Notes: generated by a model from the sequence alone, not told the origin. A DNA stretch of 64,000 nt from an uncultured Lachnospiraceae bacterium (GCA_947632515.1 CANRPO010000001.1:124001-188000), one strand, 5' to 3'. Positions 18,759-28,021 are shown, numbered from the stretch's first letter. Numbers and translations are program-made.

Positions 18759-18785
18759 GGCGGAATGATAATATTCCGCCTTTTT
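18759..18785 (+). terminator. Rho-independent terminator after galT
   Basis: GGCGGAAT / ATTCCGCC stem with a GATAAT loop, followed by five T. Confidence 0.92.
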
Positions 18786-18887
18786 AGACATACCGCACGC
18801 AGGGTGGGGTACAGAGATCAGATGTGACAGCCGGGTAGTGTAGTCTGCATATAGGGTGGGCCGTCGCTCTGTTAGAATTGCATATAT

Positions 18888-19250
18888 TTATGAAACTTGC
18901 GGTTCGGAAGTTCCGCCGCCGTCGAGAATGCTGCAAACAAAGGTGTAGCAGTCGCGCTGCTGTTTTGGCGTCATTTTTTGGTATAAGGAAATAAGATGCT
19001 GATATTTCTTGAGGTGATGCAAATTGTCCGCGAGGAGCAGATCTGCAGTCAGACGCTGTTCGGACAGATACAGGACGTAGTCGGTTGAGACATGAAAAAA
19101 GCGGGATAAACTTATCAGAAGAGTTGCGTCGGGTGTGATCGATTCATTTTCCAATTTACTTACCGTTGCTTGATTGATGCCCAGATGTTTCGCAAGCGAT
19201 TCTTGTGTTAAATTTTTTTCCAATCGAAGTTCCTTAATCCGTGTTTTCAT
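18888..19250 (-). CDS. XRE-family helix-turn-helix regulator
   Basis: A 120-residue protein whose N-terminal 60 residues form a canonical XRE/Cro domain (LRLEKNLTQESLAKHLGI, then NQATVSKLENE). The C-terminal half is helical without a recognised fold. The start ATG has GGAAGTATAA upstream on this strand. It is divergent from the exonuclease gene, with an 18-bp perfect palindrome in the shared gap that may be its operator. Confidence 0.85.
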   Translation of the reverse strand: MKTRIKELRLEKNLTQESLAKHLGINQATVSKLENESITPDATLLISLSRFFHVSTDYVLYLSEQRLTADLLLADNLHHLKKYQHLISLYQKMTPKQQRDCYTFVCSILDGGGTSEPQVS

Positions 19251-19314
19251 TTATACTTCCTTTTTCTATTTTAAGTCAATTCGATCAGCAAAATTATTCT
19301 GATTTAATATAAAG

Positions 19315-19332
19315 ATATTCCGCGCGGAATAT
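19315..19332. promoter_or_regulatory. 18-bp perfect palindrome in a divergent intergenic gap
   Basis: ATATTCCGCGCGGAATAT is self-complementary over all 18 bases. It lies 65 bp upstream of the XRE gene and 138 bp before the exonuclease gene. An operator for the XRE protein is the likeliest reading. Confidence 0.5.
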
Positions 19333-19469
19333 TTCGAAGGAAATGTTCTTCAAAACATAGTGTTAAGGGCGGTCATAGTGTATCGATTGCGGGTAAGAAT
19401 TTTTCTGCAGCAAAATGTTGATCATTACACAATATCTAAATTATTATGGCGAAATAAGGCGGAAAACGT

Positions 19470-20186
19470 ATGACAGATTCCTATGTTTGTATTGATTTGG
19501 AGACTACCGGTTTAAATCCCAAGACGGACAAGATCATTGAGATCGGGGTTGTCAGGGTAGAAGAAGACCGGGTCACGAAAGAGTGGGAAACTTTAGTGAA
19601 TCCGGACAGACCCTTGCCGGAGCGCATCATAGAACTGACAGGGATACGGGATGAACAGCTGGCGGGAGCGCCGGGTATCGGGGAAGTGCTGCCGGGGCTG
19701 CTGGAGATGACGGAAGGTTTCGCACTGTTGGGGCACAGCGTGCTGTTTGACTATTCCTTTGTCAAGAAGGCGGCGGTCAATCTGCGTCTGTCCTTCGAGA
19801 GGGAAGGGATTGACACGCTGAAGATCGCCCGCAAATATCTTCCTGAGCTGGAGAGCCGCAGTCTGCCCGCCCTGTGCAGACACTACGGGATCGGACACAG
19901 CGCTCACAGGGCTCTTCAGGATGCGGAGGCGACTGTGGAGCTCTATCGGAAACTGGCGCGGGACTTTGGTGAAAAGGAGGAGGCGGAGGGCGGCAAAAGC
20001 CTGTTTCGCCCGGGAAAGCTGTGTTATCAGGCCAAGCGGGACACACCCGTCACCCTTCCCCAAAAGGAGCAGTTATATAAACTGGTGGACAGGCATAAAC
20101 TGATAATAGATTACGATATTGAGAAATTGACGCGCAGCGAGGCTAGTCGCCGGATTGATCGGATTCTTGCAGAATACGGACGATAG
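19470..20186 (+). CDS. DEDDh 3'-5' exonuclease (DNA polymerase III epsilon-like)
   Basis: A 238-residue protein whose first 165 residues are a DnaQ-like exonuclease: ExoI CIDLETTGLNP (Asp, Glu), ExoII LLGHSVLFDYSF, and ExoIII AHRALQDAEAT, so the DEDDh set is complete. The C-terminal 60 residues (LPQKEQLYKLVDRHKL, then ASRRIDRILAEYG) are an extra helical module also seen in some Clostridia homologues. It removes 3' nucleotides from DNA or RNA; proofreading as part of a polymerase is possible but not shown. The 3' end overlaps the convergent gene by 44 bp. Confidence 0.9.
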   Translation: MTDSYVCIDLETTGLNPKTDKIIEIGVVRVEEDRVTKEWETLVNPDRPLPERIIELTGIRDEQLAGAPGIGEVLPGLLEMTEGFALLGHSVLFDYSFVKKAAVNLRLSFEREGIDTLKIARKYLPELESRSLPALCRHYGIGHSAHRALQDAEATVELYRKLARDFGEKEEAEGGKSLFRPGKLCYQAKRDTPVTLPQKEQLYKLVDRHKLIIDYDIEKLTRSEASRRIDRILAEYGR

Positions 20187-20760
20187 TCTTCTGCGTTGCG
20201 GAGTTCAACATCTCCGCGATCGGATAGAGGCTGCCGATTTTCTCGGGCGTGTTCTGCTCCTTGTAGATTTGGCAGAGCAGGCGGTAAGTGCCGCTCACGT
20301 CGGTGCCTGTGGAGACGGAGAACTCCAGCATGCGCCTCGCCTCGTCCGCATATCCGGCGTCGTAGAGTTCCTGCGCCCACTGCTGCAGCGTGCGCACCAG
20401 AAGGGTATAGTTCTGGTCGTAAGAAATCAGAAGATCGATGTTGGGAGCGCCGTAGCGGAGCTTCAGCTCCGTGTTGCTGATGCCTGTGAAATTGACGATG
20501 GGAAGTTCGCTTAAAGAGCGGATGATCTGCTTGTAGTCTTCCACCTTGGGGACGTCTCCAAGCAGTGTCATCGGAAATTCTTCCAGAGGAATCCTGATAT
20601 AGTCCAAATCGTCCAGCGGTTTTCGTCTTGTGCTGTTTGCCGCCCGCTCTCTCGCCCAGAAGTCATCCTGCGCGTGTCCGTCGGTTTTGCTTGTCTTTTT
20701 GATGTACAGGAAGACGACGGCGGATAGTATGAGAACGCTTGCATTTAGTATAAAATTCAT
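20143..20760 (-). CDS. Membrane-anchored protein of unknown function
   Basis: A 205-residue protein with one N-terminal transmembrane helix (about residues 3-20, ASVLILSAVVFLYI) and a mostly helical rest. The segment AQELYDAGYADEARRMLEFS resembles a TPR-like helical pair. No family function is recognised. The start ATG has AAAGGATATTATAT upstream. It is divergent from a 31-codon membrane peptide gene and overlaps the exonuclease gene at its 3' end. Confidence 0.7.
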   Translation of the reverse strand: MNFILNASVLILSAVVFLYIKKTSKTDGHAQDDFWARERAANSTRRKPLDDLDYIRIPLEEFPMTLLGDVPKVEDYKQIIRSLSELPIVNFTGISNTELKLRYGAPNIDLLISYDQNYTLLVRTLQQWAQELYDAGYADEARRMLEFSVSTGTDVSGTYRLLCQIYKEQNTPEKIGSLYPIAEMLNSATQKTIVRILQESDQSGD

Positions 20761-20798
20761 ATATAATATCCTTTCAGAAAGCGGGGAGGATTCACTTT

Positions 20799-20894
20799 AT
20801 GCTTAACCGAAGAAAAAAGAAGATCATTTCTTCTATTATTATTATCGTAATTGTGCTTGCTATGGTTGTTCCGCTGGTGCTTTCGGTACTGTAG
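20799..20894 (+). CDS. 31-aa single-pass membrane peptide
   Basis: ATG 20799 has a near-ideal GGGGAGGA eight bases upstream. The 31 residues are a basic head (LNRRKKKI) followed by one long hydrophobic helix rich in Ile and Val. The strong ribosome-binding site and the clean topology argue for a real small membrane protein, divergent from the anchored protein at 20143-20760. Function is unknown. Confidence 0.6.
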   Translation: MLNRRKKKIISSIIIIVIVLAMVVPLVLSVL

Positions 20895-21074
20895 GCGGAC
20901 GGCTGTTACAATGCGCTGCCGGGTTCCCGTCGCGCACATTATATCATGGACCCGGCGGTTCATGATCGCCATTTGCCGCTCGTTGAATATGCAGGCATAC
21001 TCTCCTCGCTAACACTCATTGTATCATAAATTTCCCGCGGGGACAATTGGACGCGGGGGAAAGGCTGGTTTTCC

Positions 21075-22586
21075 ATGAGAAAAATGTCGCTGGCGATTCC
21101 GCTTATGATAGCGGCCTTGGCGGTTATCGCGATGCCGGTCCATGCCGAGGAAAATAGAATAGAGACAGGGATTTATGCGGATGATATGAATCTGTCCGGC
21201 ATGACGGCACAGGAGGCCGGCGATATGATCAGGGAGTATGTGGACTCCTTCGGCGGGGCACAGATCACCCTGAACGCGGTGGACGGAGGCACGATCGTCA
21301 CGACGGCCGCGGAGCTTGGTCTGAAGTGGGGCAACGAGTCGATGTTGGACGAGGTCTCAAACTTCGGGCGGGACGGCGATATTCTGCGCTGTTACAAAGA
21401 GTTAAAGGACTTGGAACACAGGAACAGGGTCTATAAGATAGACTTTGACTTCGACAAAGATAAGATCAAGGCTCTGATTGAGGAGAATGCGGGTCAGTAC
21501 AATCAGGAGGCGGTCAACGCCTCGCTGGTCAAAACCGGGAACGGTTTCGAGATTACGGAGGGACAGACGGGAATTATCGTCGATGCCCAGGCGTCCACAG
21601 ATACGGTGTACAATTACCTGACGGAAGACTGGGACGGCTGGGAATGTGAGATCGATCTGGTGATCACGGTGCAGGAACCGGAGGGCAGGGCGGAGGATCT
21701 CGCCAAGGTCAAGGATGTGCTGGGAACTTTCACGACCGGCTACTCCACTTCCGGGAAGTCTAGGAGCGCCAATGTGGCCAATGGCTGTCGTCTGATCGAC
21801 GGCACGACTCTGTACCCGGGCGAGGAGTTTTCCGCTTATGAGGCGGTATCTCCCTTCACTGAGGCCAACGGCTACTATATGGCCGGATCCTATCTAAACG
21901 GTCAGGTCGTAGACAGCTTGGGCGGCGGGATCTGTCAGGTATCGACCACGCTGTACAACGCGGTGCTCCGGGCGGAGCTGGAAGTTACAGAGCGGTACAA
22001 CCACTCCATGATCGTCACCTACGTGGACCCGTCCGCCGATGCGGCGATTGCGGAATCCTCGGGCAAAGATTTCAAATTTAAGAACAGTACGGACTATCCG
22101 ATCTACATTGAAGGCTCCACGACACCAGACAAACAGATCACCTTTACGATCTACGGCGTGGAGACGAGGGACCCCGGCCATGAGGTCAGCTATGAGAGCG
22201 TCGTTCTGGAGCGGACGGTGCCGGAGGAGGAAGTGATCTATGCCGACGAGACGCAGCCTGTGGGCTATTGTGTCGTGCAGTCGGCTCACATCGGCTACAA
22301 GGCTCAGTTGTGGAAGATCGTGCGCGAGAACGGCGTGGAAGTGAGCAGAGAGCAGATCAACAGCAGCACTTACATGAAAGTTCCCAGAAGTGCGACCGTC
22401 GGCGTCGCCACAGGGGATGAAGGCGCGCGCAACGCCATCATGGCGGCTATCGCGACGAACAGTGTGGATGAAGTCAAAGCGGTGGCAGGCTCTTACAAGG
22501 CAGCGGCGGACGCGGCGGCGGCACAGGCGGCAGCGCAGCCCCAGCCCGCGCCGGAACAGCCGCAGGAGGCGCCTCCGGAGCAGTAG
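21075..22586 (+). CDS. VanW-family cell-surface protein
   Basis: A 503-residue exported protein. A signal peptide covers about residues 1-24 (cleavage near VHAEE). Two peptidoglycan-binding-like (PG_binding_4) repeats follow, then the VanW domain with FTTGYSTSGKSRSANV, LYPGEEFSAYEAV and the hallmark GGGICQVSTTLYNAVL, and finally an alanine/proline/glutamine-rich tail, likely a wall-spanning or disordered end. The family accompanies some vancomycin resistance loci, but its biochemistry is unsettled and it is common in Clostridia without resistance. It is followed closely by the AIR-synthase-like gene. Confidence 0.92.
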   Translation: MRKMSLAIPLMIAALAVIAMPVHAEENRIETGIYADDMNLSGMTAQEAGDMIREYVDSFGGAQITLNAVDGGTIVTTAAELGLKWGNESMLDEVSNFGRDGDILRCYKELKDLEHRNRVYKIDFDFDKDKIKALIEENAGQYNQEAVNASLVKTGNGFEITEGQTGIIVDAQASTDTVYNYLTEDWDGWECEIDLVITVQEPEGRAEDLAKVKDVLGTFTTGYSTSGKSRSANVANGCRLIDGTTLYPGEEFSAYEAVSPFTEANGYYMAGSYLNGQVVDSLGGGICQVSTTLYNAVLRAELEVTERYNHSMIVTYVDPSADAAIAESSGKDFKFKNSTDYPIYIEGSTTPDKQITFTIYGVETRDPGHEVSYESVVLERTVPEEEVIYADETQPVGYCVVQSAHIGYKAQLWKIVRENGVEVSREQINSSTYMKVPRSATVGVATGDEGARNAIMAAIATNSVDEVKAVAGSYKAAADAAAAQAAAQPQPAPEQPQEAPPEQ

Positions 22587-22614
22587 AATAGATACGGACA
22601 TCGGGCATAGAGTC

Positions 22615-23589
22615 ATGAGAAGAGGAAAAATATCGGAGAACGTGCTGCAGCGTTCTGTTTTGAAAAAAATCGACGTATATAGAGAAGAAGTGATAAGCGG
22701 CGCAGATGTAGGGATGGACTGCGCCGTTTTGTCGTTTGGAGCGGGATATGACGCGGCGCTCTCCACTGCCTCCGTTACGGCGCCGATTGCCGACGTCAGC
22801 GCCTATGCGATACCGGCGGCGCTCAACAATGTGGCTGCTGCGGGCGCGGAGCCGGTGGGCGTCACGCTCTCGGTACTCCTGCCCGAAGAGACAGAGGAGG
22901 ATCGGCTGCGGGAGCTGATGGAGCGGGCGCAGGAAGTGTGCCGCGCGTGCGGCGTTCAGATCGTCGGAGGGCATACGGAGGTCCTGCCGGACATCCCGCA
23001 GCCGATCATGACGGCCACGGGTGTTGGCAAGCGGAGCGCGGCCCGCGCACTGCCGGGAACCGGGCCGAATCAGGACATTGTCATCAGCAAGTGGATCGGA
23101 TTGGAGGGGACGGCGCGGCTCGCCAGAGAGCGCGGAGACGAACTGCGAACCAGATACCCCGCGCGCATGATAGCGGAGACGGAGGGCTATGACAGGTATC
23201 TGTCCGTGATACCGGAGGCCGCCACCGCCGTGAAGTCCGGCGTTTGCGGTATGCATGACGTCTCCCAAGGGGGTGTTTTCGGAGCTCTGTGGGAGTTGGC
23301 GCAGCGGGCGGGCGTTGGACTGGAAATCGACTTAAAAAAGATTCCTGTGAAACAGGAGACAATAGAAGTTTGTGAATTTTTCGGGTTGAATCCCTATGAG
23401 CTTTTGTCGGGAGGCTGTCTTATCATGACGGCGGAGAGCGGCGAGGCGCTCGCGGCGGCGCTTGCGCGGGAAAACATACCCGCTGCGGTTGTGGGAAGGA
23501 CGACGGAAGGCAATGACCGGATCCTTTTTAACGAAGACGAGAGACGCTATCTGGATAAACCGAAGATGGATCAAATTTATTGTGTGTAA
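22615..23589 (+). CDS. AIR-synthase-like protein (HypE/ThiL/SelD fold)
   Basis: A 324-residue protein of the PurM superfamily. The N-terminal half carries ATP-binding type segments (GADVGMDCAVL, PIADVSAYAIPAALNNVAAAGAEP, here with D for the usual metal ligands), the central VGGHTEV segment is typical of HypE-like proteins, and the C-terminal half has CGMHDVSQGGVFGAL. The start ATG 22615 gives the normal domain beginning. No hydrogenase maturation genes are near, so it belongs to the broad uncharacterised AIR-synthase-related group rather than clearly to HypE. Likely ATP-dependent chemistry on a small molecule; substrate unknown. Confidence 0.8.
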   Translation: MRRGKISENVLQRSVLKKIDVYREEVISGADVGMDCAVLSFGAGYDAALSTASVTAPIADVSAYAIPAALNNVAAAGAEPVGVTLSVLLPEETEEDRLRELMERAQEVCRACGVQIVGGHTEVLPDIPQPIMTATGVGKRSAARALPGTGPNQDIVISKWIGLEGTARLARERGDELRTRYPARMIAETEGYDRYLSVIPEAATAVKSGVCGMHDVSQGGVFGALWELAQRAGVGLEIDLKKIPVKQETIEVCEFFGLNPYELLSGGCLIMTAESGEALAAALARENIPAAVVGRTTEGNDRILFNEDERRYLDKPKMDQIYCV

Positions 23590-23649
23590 ACGGCAGGAAA
23601 TATCTGTCTTAAGAGCAGTCATCATATCATATGAGAATGGAGGATCATC

Positions 23650-24132
23650 ATGAGAGAAGAATTGTTGGCAGTCATTGAGAGAAACAGCCGTATCGATCTG
23701 AAGGAGCTGGCGGTGATTTTGGGCGTGGAGGAGATCGACGTCGTCAACGAGTTGGCGGCGCTGGAGTCTGAGGGGATCATCTGCGGGTATCACACGATGA
23801 TCGATTGGGAGAAGACTTCCATAGAGAAAGTCTCCGCCCTGATTGAGGTGCGCGTGACGCCCCAGCGGGGACAGGGCTTTGACACCATTGCCGAGAGGAT
23901 CTACAAATATCCGGAAGTCACTTCCGTGTACCTGATCTCCGGCGGCTATGATCTGCTTGTCACCCTGGAGGGCAAGTCTCTGAAAGAGATCTCGGGGTTT
24001 GTGTCCGATAAGCTGTCCACGCTTGACTCTGTCCTGAGCACGGCCACACACTTTATCCTAAAGAAATATAAAGATCACGGGACCATCCTTGCCAGGAAAT
24101 ACGAAGATACGAGAGAGAAGGTGACACCGTGA
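23650..24132 (+). CDS. Lrp/AsnC-family transcriptional regulator
   Basis: A 160-residue regulator: N-terminal winged helix (IDLKELAVILGVEEIDVVNELAALESEG in two stretches) and C-terminal RAM ligand-binding domain (VSALIEVRVTPQRG, VTSVYLISGGYDLLVTLEG). Such proteins sense amino acids. The start ATG has GGAGGATCATC upstream. It overlaps the following aminotransferase gene by 4 bp, so the pair is co-translated and the regulator probably controls that gene. Confidence 0.93.
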   Translation: MREELLAVIERNSRIDLKELAVILGVEEIDVVNELAALESEGIICGYHTMIDWEKTSIEKVSALIEVRVTPQRGQGFDTIAERIYKYPEVTSVYLISGGYDLLVTLEGKSLKEISGFVSDKLSTLDSVLSTATHFILKKYKDHGTILARKYEDTREKVTP

Positions 24133-25301
24133 AAAAACTGTTATCCGATCAGGTCGCAGCGCTGAAACCTTCGGGGATCCGTAAGTTTTTTGACATAGTA
24201 AACGAGATGGAAGACGCCATCTCCCTCGGCGTGGGCGAGCCGGATTTCGACACGCCCTGGCACATCCGGGATGAGGGTATTTATTCGCTGGAAAAGGGAC
24301 GCACCTTCTATACCTCCAACGCGGGACTGAAAGAATTGAAAGAAGAGATCAGCCGTTACCTCAAGAAAAAACAGGGGGTTACATACGACCCGGCGAGCGA
24401 AGTATTGGTCACGGTGGGAGGTTCTGAGGCCATCGACATCGGACTGCGCGCCGTCATCAATCCGGGCGACGAGGTATTGATCCCGCAGCCCAGCTTTGTG
24501 TCCTATGAGCCCTGTGCGATCATGGCGGGCGGCGTTCCTGTTGTGATCGAGCTGAAGGCGGAGAATGAGTTTCGCCTGACGGCGCAGGAGCTGGAGGCGG
24601 CCATCACCGATAAGACGAAGATTCTGGTGCTGCCCTTCCCCAACAATCCCACGGGGGCGATCATGGAGCGGGCGGATCTGGAGGCGATCGCCGAGGTGAT
24701 TCGAAAACATGATATTCTCGTGATGTCCGACGAGATCTACGCGGAGCTCACCTACAAGGAGAAACATGTGTCCATCGTGGAACTGGAGGGGATGCAGGAG
24801 CGGACGATCCTCATCAACGGATTCTCCAAGGCGTTCGCCATGACGGGCTGGCGGCTGGGCTACGCGTGCGGGCCGAAGGCGATCATTGAGCAGATGACCA
24901 AGGTTCACCAGTTCGCGATCATGTGCGCGCCCACCACGAGCCAGTACGCGGCTGTGGAGGCGTTAAAAAACGGCGAGGGGGACGTGCAGGAGATGCGGGC
25001 GGCGTACAACCGGAGACGGCGTTATCTGATGAACGCTTTCCGCGAGATGAAACTGGAGTGTTTCGAGCCCTTCGGCGCCTTCTATGTGTTTCCGTGCATC
25101 AAAGAATTTGGTATGACAAGCGAGGAGTTCGCGGGCAGATTTCTGGCGGAGGAGAAGGTGGCCGTCGTGCCGGGCACCGCGTTCGGCGACTGCGGGGAAG
25201 GGTATCTGCGCATCTCCTACGCCTACTCCCTCGACAATCTGAAACTGGCCATCGGCAAGCTTGCGCATTTCGTGGAGAGACTGCGGGCGGAGCAGAGGTA
25301 G
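24129..25301 (+). CDS. Class I/II pyridoxal-phosphate aminotransferase
   Basis: A 390-residue fold-type I aminotransferase. The PLP lysine is in INGFSKAFAMTGWRLGY; PNNPTGA and SDEIYAEL (the Asp that holds the pyridine ring) precede it, and LRISYA with its substrate-binding Arg lies near the end. The start is GTG 24129, overlapping the Lrp-type regulator (GTGA). It resembles aspartate/aromatic aminotransferases of the I-gamma type; the exact amino acid is not determined. Lrp-linkage suggests regulation by amino acid supply. Confidence 0.92.
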   Translation: MKKLLSDQVAALKPSGIRKFFDIVNEMEDAISLGVGEPDFDTPWHIRDEGIYSLEKGRTFYTSNAGLKELKEEISRYLKKKQGVTYDPASEVLVTVGGSEAIDIGLRAVINPGDEVLIPQPSFVSYEPCAIMAGGVPVVIELKAENEFRLTAQELEAAITDKTKILVLPFPNNPTGAIMERADLEAIAEVIRKHDILVMSDEIYAELTYKEKHVSIVELEGMQERTILINGFSKAFAMTGWRLGYACGPKAIIEQMTKVHQFAIMCAPTTSQYAAVEALKNGEGDVQEMRAAYNRRRRYLMNAFREMKLECFEPFGAFYVFPCIKEFGMTSEEFAGRFLAEEKVAVVPGTAFGDCGEGYLRISYAYSLDNLKLAIGKLAHFVERLRAEQR

Positions 25302-25340
25302 CGGACGGCGGGATGCCCCGCGCCAAAAAGAGGGAGCAGC

Positions 25341-25835
25341 ATGCACATTGTGTTACATCAGCCGGAGATTCCGGCGAATACAGGAAATATCGGCCGTACC
25401 TGTGTCGCCACAGGTACAGGCCTTCACCTGATCGAGCCGCTTGGGTTTCGGTTGGATGAGAAGTCGATCAGACGCTCCGGCATGGATTACTGGGAGCGCC
25501 TTGACGTGAAGAGATACATGAACTATGCGGAGTTTCAGGAGAAAAATCCGGGCGCGAAGATCTGGTTTGCGACCACAAAAGCGAAACAAGTCTACACGGA
25601 CGCGTCGTTCGGCCCGGACGACTATATCATGTTCGGCAAGGAGAGCGGCGGCATTCCCGAAGAGATCCTTGTGGAGAATGAAAAGACCTGCATCCGCATC
25701 CCGATGATGGATCAGATCAGGTCTTTAAATTTGTCAAACGCCGTGGCTGTCGTGCTCTATGAGGCGCTCAGACAGAATCATTTCGACGGCATGCAGACGG
25801 CGGGGGAACTGCACCGCTTACGGTGGCACGGTTAG
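25341..25835 (+). CDS. trmL: tRNA (cytidine/uridine-2'-O)-methyltransferase
   Basis: A 164-residue SPOUT methyltransferase of the TrmL (CspR/YibK) type, which methylates the ribose of the wobble nucleotide 34 in certain tRNA-Leu species. Signatures: NTGNIGRTC (motif 1 Arg), FGKESGGIPEEIL, and the knot IPMMDQIRSLNLSNAVAVVLYEALRQ in two parts. The length is standard. The start ATG has GAGGGAGCAGC upstream. The stop overlaps the end of the convergent histidine kinase gene by 4 bp. Confidence 0.94.
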   Translation: MHIVLHQPEIPANTGNIGRTCVATGTGLHLIEPLGFRLDEKSIRRSGMDYWERLDVKRYMNYAEFQEKNPGAKIWFATTKAKQVYTDASFGPDDYIMFGKESGGIPEEILVENEKTCIRIPMMDQIRSLNLSNAVAVVLYEALRQNHFDGMQTAGELHRLRWHG

Positions 25836-27256
25836 TCGTCGTCCTCCACATCGGATTTTGGCAGGGAGAAGATAAATTCCGTCCCCACGCCCTCGGTGCT
25901 GATGACGTTGATATTTTCTCCGTGGGAGCGGATGATCTCTTTCGTGATGGACAGGCCCAGCCCTGTCCCTTTTTTGTCTTTGCCGCGGGACAGATCGGAT
26001 TTGTAGAAACGCTCCCAGATCAGTTTCAGGTCGTCCTTCGGAATGCCGATGCCGGAGTCTTTGACGCTGACAAATATTTTGTTGTGCTTTTCCGTCGTCT
26101 CAATCTTGATGATAGAGTTATGGTGGCTGAATTTGATGGCATTGTCCAGGAGGTTGTAGAGCACTTGCTGAATTTTGTCCACATCCGCCACCACATACAT
26201 CTCGTCGCCCGTCAGCACCAGCTCGATGGCGATGGTTTTGGCGCGGCACATACCTTCAAAGGAGGCCGCGACGTTGCGGATCGTCCTGTTGATGTCGAAA
26301 TCGGTTTTATTCAGCATCATTCCCGCAGTGTTCAGATTGTTCAGGGTGAGGAGACTGTTGGTGAGCTTGCGCAGCCGCTCCGTCTCATTCAGGACAATGG
26401 TGAGATATTTCTCGTGCATTTCGGGCGGGATCGTGCCGTCGATCATGGCCTCCAGGTAGCCCTTGATGGAAGTCAGGGGGGAGCGGAAGTCGTGGGAGAC
26501 GTTCGCCACGAACTTTTTCTGATCGTCCTCCGAACGGGCGATCTCGCTGGCCATGTAGGAAAGCGTGGCGGCCAGATAGCCCATCTCGTCCTCGCTCTCC
26601 ACGCTGAACTCGTAGTGCATATTGCCGCCGGCATACTGCTCCGTGGCCAGCGTAATCTTGCGCAGCGGGATGTAGACGATCTCCGTAAAAAAGATCAGGA
26701 TGATCAGCGACAGCAGAAAGAGGATCACCAGCGTGATGTAGGAGATATTGAGCAGGCTGTCCGTCTCTGCGCGGATGCTTTGCATGGAGCTGTGGATGAC
26801 CACATAGCCTTTTACCTTGTAATCGGAAGTGATGGGCGCGAAGACGCTCAGCATCTCCTCGTCAAAGGTGTGGAAAAAATTCCCTGTCGTATAGTAGGAG
26901 CCTTCCGTGATCGTCGGATCAAAATTCTCGATCACGATCTCATTCTCCACATCCAGAGGGGAGGAGGAGTCCAAGATCATACGTCCCGACGGGTTGATGA
27001 TCCACAGCGTGGCGCCTAAGTAAGTATCCAGAGCGTCCAGCTGGGACTTCACCGTTTCCAGAGAGATCTCGTTGTTGTACAGACCGCTGGCGTAGGTGTT
27101 GGCGATCAGGACGGCCTCTCTGTAGAGGGAGTCCGCCCGTTCCTTTTTCAAATGGTCGAAGGTCATGTTGGACACAAAAGTGGCCACCACGACGAAACCG
27201 AACAGGCCGAAGATGATGTAGGCGAGTATCAGTTTGAGATAAAGGGTTTTTCTCAT
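25832..27256 (-). CDS. Sensor histidine kinase
   Basis: A 474-residue orthodox sensor kinase: TM1 about residues 8-30, an external sensing domain (about 31-165), TM2 about 168-192, a HAMP linker, HisKA with the phospho-acceptor in NVSHDFRSPLTSIKGY, and an ATPase domain with LYNLLDNAIKFS, KDSGIGIP and KGTGLGL. The cognate response regulator gene lies 8 bp upstream on the same strand. No specific stimulus can be read from the external domain. Confidence 0.94.
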   Translation of the reverse strand: MRKTLYLKLILAYIIFGLFGFVVVATFVSNMTFDHLKKERADSLYREAVLIANTYASGLYNNEISLETVKSQLDALDTYLGATLWIINPSGRMILDSSSPLDVENEIVIENFDPTITEGSYYTTGNFFHTFDEEMLSVFAPITSDYKVKGYVVIHSSMQSIRAETDSLLNISYITLVILFLLSLIILIFFTEIVYIPLRKITLATEQYAGGNMHYEFSVESEDEMGYLAATLSYMASEIARSEDDQKKFVANVSHDFRSPLTSIKGYLEAMIDGTIPPEMHEKYLTIVLNETERLRKLTNSLLTLNNLNTAGMMLNKTDFDINRTIRNVAASFEGMCRAKTIAIELVLTGDEMYVVADVDKIQQVLYNLLDNAIKFSHHNSIIKIETTEKHNKIFVSVKDSGIGIPKDDLKLIWERFYKSDLSRGKDKKGTGLGLSITKEIIRSHGENINVISTEGVGTEFIFSLPKSDVEDDD

Positions 27257-27264
27257 AACGTTTC

Positions 27265-27963
27265 CTATCTTGACTCGAATTTATAGCCGATCCCCCAGAT
27301 CGTAGCGATGCGCCACTTTTCATGGTCGTTGAGTTTCTCGCGCAGGCGCTTGATATGTACGTCCACGGTGCGCGTGTCCCCGATGTATTCGTAACCCCAG
27401 ATCTGGTCGAGGAGCTGCTCTCTCGTGAAGACATGGTTCGGCGAGGAGGCCAGGAAATAGAGCAGTTCCAGTTCCTTGGGCGGCATTTCGATCGTCTTGC
27501 CCATGTAGATCACGGAGTAGTTGGTCTGGTTGATGATCAGATCAGGGTATTCCACGCACTTGACGTCGGGAGCTTTCGGCTCTGAGGCGGCGGGTTTGTA
27601 GCGGCGCAGGACCGCCTTGACTCTCGCCACAAGCTCTTTGGAATCGAAAGGTTTCTCCATGTAGTCGTCGGCGCCAAGCTCTAATCCCAAGACCTTGTCG
27701 AAGACCTCTCCCTTGGCGGAGAGCATGATGATCGGCAGGCTGGATTTGGAACGAACCTCACGGCAGACCTGATAGCCGTCGATGCCCGGCAGCATCAGGT
27801 CGAGCAGCATCAGATTCGGTTCAAAACTGTCCACCGCCTTAAGCGCCGACTCGCCGTCGCCCGCGATCATCGTCTCGAAACACTCCTTCGTCAGATAGAG
27901 GGAGATCAATTCCGCGATGTTGTTGTCGTCGTCTACGATCAATATTTTCTGTTTGCTCACCAT
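27265..27963 (-). CDS. OmpR/PhoB-type response regulator
   Basis: A 232-residue regulator with a receiver domain (ILIVDDD, phospho-acceptor Asp55 in LLDLMLPG, lysine in MEKPFD) and a C-terminal winged helix (PPKELELLYFLASSPN, then VDVHIKRLREKL). Start ATG 27963 is preferred because AGAGG lies nine bases upstream and the receiver starts right after it. It forms an operon with the sensor kinase immediately downstream. Confidence 0.94.
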   Translation of the reverse strand: MVSKQKILIVDDDNNIAELISLYLTKECFETMIAGDGESALKAVDSFEPNLMLLDLMLPGIDGYQVCREVRSKSSLPIIMLSAKGEVFDKVLGLELGADDYMEKPFDSKELVARVKAVLRRYKPAASEPKAPDVKCVEYPDLIINQTNYSVIYMGKTIEMPPKELELLYFLASSPNHVFTREQLLDQIWGYEYIGDTRTVDVHIKRLREKLNDHEKWRIATIWGIGYKFESR

Positions 27964-28021
27964 AGTTTGATACCTCTTTCTTTTCCATATATAGCTGTAC
28001 ATAGATCGGGACAGTCCGAAA

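Noticed and set aside
20895-21074. GC-rich gap with CCCGG inverted pieces considered as a tRNA or riboswitch
   Set aside because: No cloverleaf, T-loop or CCA end could be folded, and no known riboswitch core was seen.
25823-27019. 398-codon plus-strand frame over the sensor kinase
   Set aside because: Antisense of a clear histidine kinase; no motif or ribosome-binding site.
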